Assembly (NCBI GenBank): GCA_964501655.1
Contig: CAZCTN010000040.1
Coordinates: forward strand, 1 to 19,688
Length of the DNA stretch: 19,688 nt
Reading direction: 5' to 3'
Source of the DNA: JAAYJK01 sp964501655
GTDB taxonomy: Bacteria; Bacillota; Syntrophomonadia; Syntrophomonadales; Syntrophomonadaceae
This document shows positions 1 to 6,037 of this stretch, one piece after another. The position numbers were made by a program, and so were the translations under genes. Under the pieces are notes generated by a model, which was not told the DNA's origin, did not search any database, and worked only from the letters and a program-made list of their open reading frames with translations. How positions within the stretch are numbered: position 1 is the stretch's first letter; every line of letters starts with the position of its first letter.

Positions 1-882
1 CTATTGATCGGTCCGCCCGGATCTGGCAAAACCATGCTGGCCCGGCGGATTCCTGGAATACTCCCGGAGATGAAGCGCAGTGAAATACTGGAAACCACCC
101 GAATCTATTCGGTAGCTAATTTATTGAATCCGGAGTATCCCCTGGTGGACACCCGACCCTTCCGATCCCCCCACAAGAATGCTTCCAGTGTCAGTATTAT
201 AGGAGGAGGCAAAAACCCGCGCCCAGGCGAGATAAGCCTGGCTCACAACGGTGTGCTTTTTATGGATGAGCTGCCCGAGTTCAATCGCGATGTTCTGGAA
301 TCCCTGCGCCAGCCCCTGGAAGATAAATGTGTTACTATAGCACGAGCACAGGCCACCTATACCTATCCCTGTAATTTCAGCCTGGTGGCAGCTATGAATC
401 CTTGCCCCTGTGGCTATTTTGGTTCGGATACTGAATGTCTGTGCACTCCTCTGCAGATACACAAGTACCTTAATCGTATCAGCGGTCCCCTCCTGGACCG
501 TATGGATATGCATATAGAAATAGCCCGGGTTAATTTTGATCAGCTTCAGGCCAAGGATAACAGGGGGAATTCTTCATCAATGAGAGAAAGTGTTAATAAG
601 GCCCGGGAAATACAGGAGGACCGTTTTAAAAATATGGGTATCAATTTTAATGCCCAGATGCGTCCCGAAGAAATCCGTAAATTCTGCCGATTGGAAAAGA
701 AAGGGCGGGAGGTATTCAAAAAGGCCTTTGATGCCATGAATATGAGTGCCCGAGGCTATGACAGAATTCTAAAAGTGGCTCGTTCCATAGCTGACCTGGG
801 CAATTCAGAGCAAATAAAGCTCACCCATTTGTCCGAGGCCCTGCGCTATCGCAGTCTGGACAGGAAATACTGGAACAGCTAG
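1..882 (+). CDS. comM: ComM/YifB-family Mg-chelatase-like AAA+ ATPase, 3' part
   Basis: The gene is cut at its 5' end by the window edge: the frame is open from base 1 and 293 residues remain. The visible part opens directly on a Walker A motif (GPPGSGKT, about residues 4-11), followed by a Walker B-type VLFMDE near residue 90. A cysteine-bearing CPCGYFG...CLC stretch follows near residues 135-150, typical of the YifB/ComM family, and then the C-terminal Mg_chelatase_C helical domain (RGYDRILKVARSIADL). Family members are about 500 residues, so the missing 200 or so would be the Lon-protease-like N-terminal domain. ComM is a hexameric helicase that promotes branch migration during natural transformation in Gram-negatives; its role in Clostridia is less clear. 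The family call is firm; the ComM function is inferred. Confidence 0.93.
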   Translation, partial: LLIGPPGSGKTMLARRIPGILPEMKRSEILETTRIYSVANLLNPEYPLVDTRPFRSPHKNASSVSIIGGGKNPRPGEISLAHNGVLFMDELPEFNRDVLESLRQPLEDKCVTIARAQATYTYPCNFSLVAAMNPCPCGYFGSDTECLCTPLQIHKYLNRISGPLLDRMDMHIEIARVNFDQLQAKDNRGNSSSMRESVNKAREIQEDRFKNMGINFNAQMRPEEIRKFCRLEKKGREVFKKAFDAMNMSARGYDRILKVARSIADLGNSEQIKLTHLSEALRYRSLDRKYWNS

Positions 883-936
883 TTCCTTGTGAAAAGTAAT
901 CAGAATTGTTCCTGTGTCATCCTCAAATCCTGCTTA

Positions 937-945
937 TGCTATAAT
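937..945 (+). promoter_or_regulatory. Extended -10 promoter element for the PHP gene
   Basis: TGCTATAAT is a perfect -10 hexamer with the TGn extension, ending 31 bases before the ATG at 977. No good -35 hexamer lies at 16-18 bp, which is tolerated by extended -10 promoters. It suggests the PHP gene starts its own transcript rather than relying on readthrough from the upstream ATPase gene. Confidence 0.45.
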
Positions 946-976
946 AAGATTGATTTATTGCAGATAGGGAGATTCG

Positions 977-1783
977 ATGCGGTATTTTGCAGATTATCAT
1001 ACTCATAGTGATTTTTCCGGAGACGGTCAGGCTCCGATGGAATTCATGGTCAGGCGAGCAATTGAGCTGGGCCTGGCGGAACTGGTGTTTACGGATCATG
1101 TAGACTATGATTATGCCGATCCGGTTTTTGCAGACATTGACTTTGATGAGTATCTTAGAACATTTCAACATTTTAAAGAAAAGTACCGGAAAGATATCAA
1201 TCTGGTGATGGGAGTAGAGATAGGTTTCCAGCCTCATGTGGAATCCCGGATCGAAGAATTGTTATTGGGACGGGACTTTGATTTCGTAATCTATTCCACC
1301 CACATGGCTGACCGGATGGATTTTTATACCGGGGATTTTTTTAATGGCAAGGAAAGAAATGCAGCCTACCACCGGTATTTTGAAAATGTATTACAGAGCC
1401 TTCACAAACCGGACAATTACAATGTATACGGGCACCTTGATTTTATTGTACGCTATGGTAATTATGATTCCCGAGTGCTGCATTACCATGAACATGCCGA
1501 GATAATAGACCAGATTCTCAGACAGATAATATGCACCGGGCGCGGCATTGAAATTAATACCTCCGGTTACAGGTATGGGCTGCAGCAGATGCATCCCCAG
1601 GATGAAATCATCAGGCGCTACCGGAAGCTGGGCGGAGAGATCATAACCATAGGCTCTGATGCCCATAGGCCGGGAGATTTATGTGCTGATTTCAATGCTG
1701 CCTATACACTGCTGAGAGATACAGGGTTTAAATATATAAATGCCTATGAGCAGAGAAAACCCCGTTTTATAAAAATGCCTTGA
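977..1783 (+). CDS. PHP-domain histidinol-phosphatase-like hydrolase
   Basis: A 268-residue protein of the PHP phosphoesterase superfamily, HisK/HisJ type. Metal-ligand motifs appear in the expected order: HTH (His8, His10), His41 in TDHVD, Glu81 in GVEIGFQ, His109 in STHMAD, His153 in GHLDFIVRYG, and Asp228/His230 in GSDAH. The length matches PHP-type histidinol-phosphate phosphatases (about 260-270 residues), which dephosphorylate L-histidinol phosphate in histidine synthesis. No other his gene is nearby, so the substrate is not proven and another small phosphoester is possible. The ATG at 977 is preceded by GGGAG at a suitable distance, and a TATAAT box lies just upstream. No signal peptide is present, so it should be cytosolic. 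Confidence 0.85.
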   Translation: MRYFADYHTHSDFSGDGQAPMEFMVRRAIELGLAELVFTDHVDYDYADPVFADIDFDEYLRTFQHFKEKYRKDINLVMGVEIGFQPHVESRIEELLLGRDFDFVIYSTHMADRMDFYTGDFFNGKERNAAYHRYFENVLQSLHKPDNYNVYGHLDFIVRYGNYDSRVLHYHEHAEIIDQILRQIICTGRGIEINTSGYRYGLQQMHPQDEIIRRYRKLGGEIITIGSDAHRPGDLCADFNAAYTLLRDTGFKYINAYEQRKPRFIKMP

Positions 1784-1978
1784 GGGAAGCAGTTTTCTGC
1801 CCGGTATAGTCCCACCTGCAGAAATTACCATTTCAATGCATCGGGGTATGCATATATATTCTGCTGCAGTATTTCCGAATCTAGGCTCGTTCCTTTAATC
1901 TTGGAGAAGTTAGCCTGATAATATTAATACTAGCAGCATCAATATTCCAGGAAATACAACTAAGCGGGAGAAATTCTA

Positions 1979-3388
1979 ATGAGGAATAGCCTTTATAAAA
2001 ACCAGGTTTTACTGACTATCGCTATAGCATCATTTCTGGCTCCTTTTATGCTATCTGCCACCAATATTGCCCTGCCTTCGATACAGAAAGATTTTGCCGC
2101 TAATGCGGTATTGCTGAGCTGGGTCCCTACCTCCTATCTTTTATCTACCGCGGTATTCCTTATGCCGGCGGGAAAGATAGCAGATATATATGGGCGCAAA
2201 AGGCTATTTTTGCTGGGAGTAGTGATATTTACCCTGGCCTCTCTTCTTTCCGCCTTCGTTCCGGCGATAGAATGGCTGATAGTGATGCGTATTCTCCAGG
2301 GAGTAGGGGGGGCTATCGTGATGACTACCGCAGTAGCCATCCTTACCTCGGTGTATCCTCCCCGGGAGCGAGGGAAAGCCTTGGGAGTAAACGTTTCCAT
2401 GGTCTATGTGGGTTTGGCCAGCGGTCCAACCCTGGGGGGATTGTTGACTGCTCATCTGGGCTGGAGAAGTATTTTTTATATGTCGGCGCCCCTGGGGATA
2501 ATAACCTTCCTTCTAAGCTTGTACTATCTGAAAGGGGAGTGGGGAGAAGCACGGGATGAGAGCCTTGACCTGGCGGGCAGCCTGATTTACGCTCTGAGTG
2601 TTATTGCGCTTACTTATGGATTAACTCTTCTGCCGGCTCTATCCGGGCTGGTATACCTGACCATCGGGCTGCTGGGAGGAGTGCTATTTGTGAAAAGTCA
2701 GCTTCGGGTGGAGTACCCGGTATTCAATGTACGGCTGTTCAAAGACAATCGGGTATTTGCCTTTTCCAATATAGCTGCCCTGATAAATTATGGAGCTACA
2801 GCCGGGGTTACCTTTTTGTTGAGCCTGTATCTTCAGTATATCAAAGGGATGCCGCCCCAGACCGCAGGCCTGGTTTTGATTGTACAGCCGATTGTCATGG
2901 CCTTATTGTCGCCGGCAGCCGGTAATCTGTCCGACCGGATCGAACCGCGTTTGATTGCTTCCCTGGGCATGGCTTCTACTGCCCTGGGACTATTCCTGCT
3001 TATCTTTCTGGACTTTGGAACCTCCCTGGCTTATATTGTTGCTGCTTTAATTGTGCTCGGAATAGGATTTGCCCTTTTCGGGTCCCCCAACACCAACGCC
3101 ATTATGGGCTCGGTATCCAGGCAGTACTATGGCATTGCTTCGGGATCTGTATCAACCATGCGCCTTTTAGGACAGAATTTCAGCATGGCCATGGCTACAC
3201 TGATGATCACTCTGCACCTGGGCAGTTCTGCCATAGTTCCGGATACCTACCGGCTCTTTCTGGGCAGCAGTCATCTTACCTTCAGTCTATTTACCATGCT
3301 CTGCCTGGTGGGGATATATTTTTCCTATTCCCGGGGACAGCTGCACAAGGAGCCTGGGCCGGCAGCAGGGGATCATGAAGGGGGTTGA
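1979..3388 (+). CDS. MFS drug/metabolite exporter, 14-TM DHA2 (EmrB/QacA) type
   Basis: A 469-residue, very hydrophobic protein with about 14 predicted membrane helices. The first covers roughly residues 10-30 (LLTIAIASFLAPFMLSATNI). The loop between helices 2 and 3 carries MFS motif A (GKIADIYGRKRLF, about residues 65-77). The antiporter motif C is seen as GLASGPTLGG near residues 145-154. Length and motifs fit proton-coupled multidrug efflux pumps of the EmrB/QacA subfamily; the substrate cannot be told. It has an RBS (GCGGGAG) just before the ATG. The nitroreductase gene follows 39 bases later with no terminator, so the two are probably co-transcribed and may share a detoxification role (inference). 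Confidence 0.9.
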   Translation: MRNSLYKNQVLLTIAIASFLAPFMLSATNIALPSIQKDFAANAVLLSWVPTSYLLSTAVFLMPAGKIADIYGRKRLFLLGVVIFTLASLLSAFVPAIEWLIVMRILQGVGGAIVMTTAVAILTSVYPPRERGKALGVNVSMVYVGLASGPTLGGLLTAHLGWRSIFYMSAPLGIITFLLSLYYLKGEWGEARDESLDLAGSLIYALSVIALTYGLTLLPALSGLVYLTIGLLGGVLFVKSQLRVEYPVFNVRLFKDNRVFAFSNIAALINYGATAGVTFLLSLYLQYIKGMPPQTAGLVLIVQPIVMALLSPAAGNLSDRIEPRLIASLGMASTALGLFLLIFLDFGTSLAYIVAALIVLGIGFALFGSPNTNAIMGSVSRQYYGIASGSVSTMRLLGQNFSMAMATLMITLHLGSSAIVPDTYRLFLGSSHLTFSLFTMLCLVGIYFSYSRGQLHKEPGPAAGDHEGG

Positions 3389-3427
3389 CCCTGGCAGAAC
3401 CCATATTTTAGTGAATGGAGGGCTATT

Positions 3428-3961
3428 ATGCTGGATTTATTGATCAGGCGCCGAAGCATACGCAAATACCAGGAGGAAAGAATCGAAGCGGAAAAGATCA
3501 GCCAATTGATCAGGGCTGCTTTGCTTTCGCCCTCTTCCAGAAACCTGAAACCCTGGGAGTTTGTGGTGGTGGAAGAGCGGGAGCTGCTGGCCGGCCTGGC
3601 GAAAAGCAAGCCCCATGGAGCAGCCTTCCTGTCGGGAGCAGTTCTGGGCGTTGTTGTACTGGCAGACCCGGAAAAATGTGATGTGTGGATTGAAGATACT
3701 TCCATTGCATCGATATTATTACATCTTACCGCGGAATCGCTTGGTCTGGGATCCTGCTGGATTCAGATTCGAGAAAGATGGTACACTGAGCAGATTACAG
3801 CAGAGGATTATATTAAAACTCTGCTGAAAATACCGGATAAATACCGGGTGGAATCCATTATTGCTGTGGGTTATCCGGCCGAACATAAATTGCCTCATCA
3901 GGAAAGCGAACTCCAGTACCATAAGATTCATATGAATACCTTTGGCCATCCATACAGCTAG
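3428..3961 (+). CDS. Nitroreductase-family FMN oxidoreductase
   Basis: A compact 177-residue protein of the nitroreductase superfamily. The N-terminus has the classic FMN-phosphate-binding start LIRRRSIRKYQ (residues 4-14), followed by LLSPSSRNLKPWEFVVV, which holds the usual Ser and Asn contacts with the flavin. The C-terminal half has ASILLHLTAESLGLGSCWIQIRER, the dimer-interface and flavin-binding helix typical of the family. Members are homodimeric, bind FMN tightly and reduce nitroaromatics, quinones or other acceptors with NAD(P)H. The size is at the short end of the family. GGAGGG precedes the ATG, and the gene lies directly after the MFS exporter. Confidence 0.9.
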   Translation: MLDLLIRRRSIRKYQEERIEAEKISQLIRAALLSPSSRNLKPWEFVVVEERELLAGLAKSKPHGAAFLSGAVLGVVVLADPEKCDVWIEDTSIASILLHLTAESLGLGSCWIQIRERWYTEQITAEDYIKTLLKIPDKYRVESIIAVGYPAEHKLPHQESELQYHKIHMNTFGHPYS

Positions 3962-4127
3962 CTTTCAGAAAGGCTATCCAGGTTCCCTTCCGTCAATGGT
4001 TTGTGCTGTTTTTTTGCCATGCTCGGATAAATGTTTACTTTTTAACATACCCCTTGCGATTTTATTATTTTGTCCGGTGAGCTGGCAAATGAAGATGAGA
4101 TAGGTCGGGATTAGTCTCAGCCCCTGG

Positions 4128-4337
4128 CTATGAACCGAATCTGATTATCAAGGTCTGAACGAATACTATAGTGAAAAGAATGATCAGTCCTATCCACCAG
4201 ATTTTCCAGATAGTATATACGATTTTCTTGCGCTTGGCTCGCTTCTCGGCTAGTTCTTGATCCAATTCCTGCGCTATCTGCAATTCCTTTTTCTTTTCCA
4301 TTTTTCGTTCTTTTTTAGTTTTCCTTTCGTTGGCCAC
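4128..4337 (-). CDS. Small charged single-TM membrane protein, unknown function
   Basis: A 69-residue protein that I do not recognise. The first 40 or so residues are extremely rich in Lys, Arg and Glu (ERKTKKERKMEKKKELQ and on) and should form a charged helix or coiled coil. They are followed by one or two hydrophobic segments ending near the C-terminus (YTIWKIWWIGLIILFTIVFVQ). This predicts a tail-anchored protein with a basic cytosolic stalk. I chose the GTG start because a near-perfect Shine-Dalgarno (GGGGAGGTGAT, plus-strand 4342-4352) sits just upstream. The frame stays open to 4472, but that extension has no RBS and looks non-coding. It is convergent with the nitroreductase gene and divergent from the YvlD-like gene. 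Confidence 0.62.
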   Translation of the reverse strand: MANERKTKKERKMEKKKELQIAQELDQELAEKRAKRKKIVYTIWKIWWIGLIILFTIVFVQTLIIRFGS

Positions 4338-4645
4338 AATAATCACCTCCCCTATAGTATTCTTCCCCGGGAGCAGATTTCCTCCGCCCAAATAAGCAAT
4401 AATAGATTGTAATCCCCACCACTGATGTATGGCTAATATTGGGAGGGTTCCAGGAATGGAAGGAGAATACAACTTATTATCCCCCGTTTCCAGAATTAAA
4501 GATCGTAATGATTATATTCAATATCATAAATTATTTGTGCACTGATAGGGCTGAAATTTTTTATTGGTATAATTAAGTGCTTCCTTTGGCATTATAAGAT
4601 TGTCGGAAAAACATAATACTATCGAAAAGGAAAGGAGTTTTTTAT
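4338..4645. other. Intergenic region between divergent small genes
   Basis: About 308 bases without a convincing gene. The left edge carries the minus-strand RBS of the small membrane-protein gene. The right part is AT-rich and carries the promoter-like TGGTATAAT and the plus-strand RBS AAAGGAG (4631-4637) of the YvlD-like gene. An in-frame upstream extension of the minus-strand gene covers part of the stretch but lacks an initiation site. I see no RNA gene or repeat. Confidence 0.5.
4565..4573 (+). promoter_or_regulatory. Extended -10 promoter for the YvlD-like gene
   Basis: TGGTATAAT is a perfect -10 hexamer with TG extension, followed by a leader of about 65 bases to the ATG at 4646. The -35 region at 17 bp is poor, as in many extended -10 promoters. 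Confidence 0.5.
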
Positions 4646-4987
4646 ATGAGTGGAAGCTGGATAGGCACTATTGTCCGCTTCGTTGTTTCAGCAATAGTAT
4701 TAATGTTAGTTGCTTACCTGGTCCCGGGGATAAGGGTAGCGGGTTTTGTGGGGGCGATCCTAGCAGCCATAGTAATCGCCGGCATAGGTTATCTGGTGGA
4801 GATGGGGTTCGGTGATAAGATCTCCCCGCGTTCCCGGGGCCTGGTGGGATTTATAACGGCTGCGGTAGTAATTTATCTAGCCCAGTTTATTATTCCTAAC
4901 TATCTTTCCGTGACTTTGCTGGGGAGTCTTCTGGCTGCCCTAGTGATTGGACTGGTGGATGCCTTTGTGCCCACCGAGCTCAGATAA
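4646..4987 (+). CDS. YvlD-like four-helix membrane protein (phage_holin_4_2 family)
   Basis: A 113-residue integral membrane protein with four predicted helices at about residues 6-26, 29-50, 62-82 and 86-107. The pattern of short loops, a PG(I/V)R-type turn after helix 1 and the sequence GLVDAFVPTELR at the end resemble the Pfam family named 'Mycobacteriophage holin 4 superfamily'. This family includes the chromosomal Bacillus subtilis YvlD. Despite that name, most members are housekeeping proteins of unknown function, some tied to envelope stress. No phage gene is nearby, so the holin label should not be read as evidence of a prophage. AAAGGAG lies just upstream of the ATG, a promoter-like box precedes it, and a strong terminator follows. 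Confidence 0.8.
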   Translation: MSGSWIGTIVRFVVSAIVLMLVAYLVPGIRVAGFVGAILAAIVIAGIGYLVEMGFGDKISPRSRGLVGFITAAVVIYLAQFIIPNYLSVTLLGSLLAALVIGLVDAFVPTELR

Positions 4988-5037
4988 GCAGAATTTGGCC
5001 GGCTGAGATGGGCCATACCACAAAGCAATAAAGAAAT

Positions 5038-5086
5038 AAGTCCATATAGAAACTGCTCCCATTTCTTTATGGACTTTTTCTTGTTT
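5038..5086 (+). terminator. Rho-independent terminator after the YvlD-like gene
   Basis: A 15-bp stem with one mismatch (5038-5052 with 5062-5076, arms beginning AAGTCCATA and ending TATGGACTT) and a 9-base loop is followed by TTTCTTGTTT. Its outer AAGTCCA/TGGACTT pairs match the tips of the repeated terminators near 18702 and 19490. Confidence 0.85.
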
Positions 5087-5403
5087 GAACTTGAAATGGG
5101 AAAAACCAGGAACGTTGACAGAAAATATACTAATAGCCGGTTAATGTTTACTGCTTTTATTGCCGGCCTGAAAGCGAAGCCCAATATACAAAAGACAGTC
5201 ACTAAAACCTTAGTGGACATAATCAAACCTGCTCCAGTAAATATTATATTGCATTATAAATGGATATATAATGAAGGAAAAGAGCTAATTGACCCAGGTG
5301 GATGTATGCAGGGGCAGAAGGTCCAATCCCCCTTGGGGTTGAGGCAGGGGGAAGAAACTGCTGGTGAAATCATCCGGATCGTTTTTGAATGAAAATTTAA
5401 ACA

Positions 5404-5432
5404 TTGCTAATATGCATAAATACAAGTAAAAT
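5404..5432 (+). promoter_or_regulatory. Sigma-A promoter for tatA
   Basis: TTGCTA (-35, 5404-5409) and TAAAAT (-10, 5427-5432) are separated by 17 bp. Transcription would begin near 5439, leaving a leader of about 65 bases before the tatA ATG. Confidence 0.55.
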
Positions 5433-5504
5433 AAATAGCGAATATGTGTTGGAACTAAGGCGAATGTCGATTTAATCGGCTTATTTGGCAAGGGAGAATA
5501 GGTT

Positions 5505-5801
5505 ATGTTTGGATTCATCGGAAATATAGGTCCTTGGGAACTAATATTTATCCTTCTGATTGCTTTGATTGTGGTAGGACCAGGCAAGCTGCCCGAAGTT
5601 GCCAAAGGCATGGGGAAAGCGGCCCGAGAGTTTAAAAAGGCTACCAGCGGGGTTCAGAAGGAAATAAATGAAGTTATGAGATTTGACGACGATAAACCCG
5701 AAAAGAAGGAATACCAAGCAGCAGCCGTAACCGGGAAGGAAAAGACTGAACCTGATCCAGTATCAGCGGGAGACGAAGAAAAAGACGGAAGTCAAGGATG
5801 A
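5505..5801 (+). CDS. tatA: Twin-arginine translocase subunit TatA/TatE family
   Basis: A 98-residue protein with the full TatA layout: a short periplasmic N-terminus, one membrane helix at about residues 9-25 (GPWELIFILLIALIVVGPGKLPE), a glycine hinge, and an amphipathic helix at about residues 30-50 (VAKGMGKAAREFKKATSGV). A highly charged, acidic, disordered tail follows. TatA forms the pore-like assembly that moves folded proteins with twin-arginine signals across the cytoplasmic membrane, together with TatC. No tatC is present in the window, so it must work with one encoded elsewhere. The ATG has GGGAG upstream. TatB cannot be strictly excluded, but Gram-positive single-TatA systems and the length favour TatA. 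Confidence 0.9.
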   Translation: MFGFIGNIGPWELIFILLIALIVVGPGKLPEVAKGMGKAAREFKKATSGVQKEINEVMRFDDDKPEKKEYQAAAVTGKEKTEPDPVSAGDEEKDGSQG

Positions 5802-5820
5802 CCAGGCCAATTAATTAGCA

Positions 5821-5849
5821 TTAACGGCTTATGAGCCCAAAAATATATA
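5821..5849 (+). promoter_or_regulatory. Promoter of the SAM-riboswitch operon
   Basis: TTAACG (5821-5826) and TATATA (5844-5849) are spaced 17 bp apart. The predicted start, about 7 bases downstream, falls at the first paired base of the riboswitch P1 helix (5857-5858). That position supports the call despite the weak hexamers. Confidence 0.55.
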
Positions 5850-5856
5850 GTTGAAT

Positions 5857-5957
5857 GCTCTTATCCAGAGAGGTGGAGGGAAAGGCCCGATGAAGCCCGG
5901 CAACCGCCCGTTAAGGTAAGGTGCCAATTCCTGCAGGATAATCCTGAAAGATGAGAG
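5857..5957 (+). ncRNA. SAM-I (S-box) riboswitch aptamer
   Basis: Classic S-box landmarks appear in order. P1 is formed by CTCTTATC (5858-5865) with GATGAGAG (5950-5957), including one G-U pair. AGAGAGGTGGAGGGA follows, then the conserved GGCCCGATGAAGCCCGGCAACC core, then AAGGTGCCAATTCC, and CTGAAAGATGAGAG closes P1. The S-box binds S-adenosylmethionine and, when occupied, stabilises P1 and lets the downstream terminator form. The gene that follows is methionine synthase, the expected type of target. Confidence 0.97.
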
Positions 5958-5974
5958 GGGGCAACAGCTTGTAA

Positions 5975-5997
5975 CCCTCTATCAAGAGGGCTTTTTT
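5975..5997 (+). terminator. Riboswitch-controlled intrinsic terminator (S-box expression platform)
   Basis: CCCTCT (5975-5980) pairs with AGAGGG (5985-5990) across a 4-base loop, followed by CTTTTTT. The 5' arm CCCTCT can instead pair with AGAGGG at 5954-5959, which overlaps the 3' strand of P1. That forms an antiterminator when SAM is absent. Both competing structures are directly visible in the sequence. Confidence 0.92.
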
Positions 5998-6037
5998 GTG
6001 GCCAGCATTGGCCGCAGTGTGATTGAGGAGGGATAGG

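Larger units (their letters stand above)
4988..5504. other. Long intergenic region between the YvlD-like gene and tatA
   Basis: A stretch of 517 bases. It begins with the terminator of the upstream gene (5038-5086) and ends with a promoter and RBS for tatA. The middle is AT-rich, with a TATAAT at 5267-5272 followed by a conspicuously GC-rich block at about 5290-5356 that can fold locally (CAA-CCCC/GGGGTTG with one bulged T, 5325-5341). An open frame runs through here, but it starts inside the terminator stem, has no RBS, and its translation resembles no family I know. I did not call a gene. Confidence 0.5.

Noticed and set aside
1784..1978. Imperfect hairpin GGGAAGCAG/CTGCCC after the PHP gene as terminator
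   Set aside because: The stem has an unpaired bulge and there is no T tract on either side.
4338..4472. N-terminal extension of the minus-strand small protein to an ATG at 4472
   Set aside because: The internal GTG at 4337 has a near-perfect RBS and the extension shows no protein-like features.
4646..4987. Prophage remnant suggested by a 'holin' family protein
   Set aside because: The family label comes from a distant phage member. YvlD-like proteins are common chromosomal proteins, and no other phage gene is nearby.
5069..5392. Possible 107-residue protein in the spacer before tatA
   Set aside because: Its ATG sits inside the terminator stem of the upstream gene, it lacks a Shine-Dalgarno, and the translation looks like non-coding sequence.
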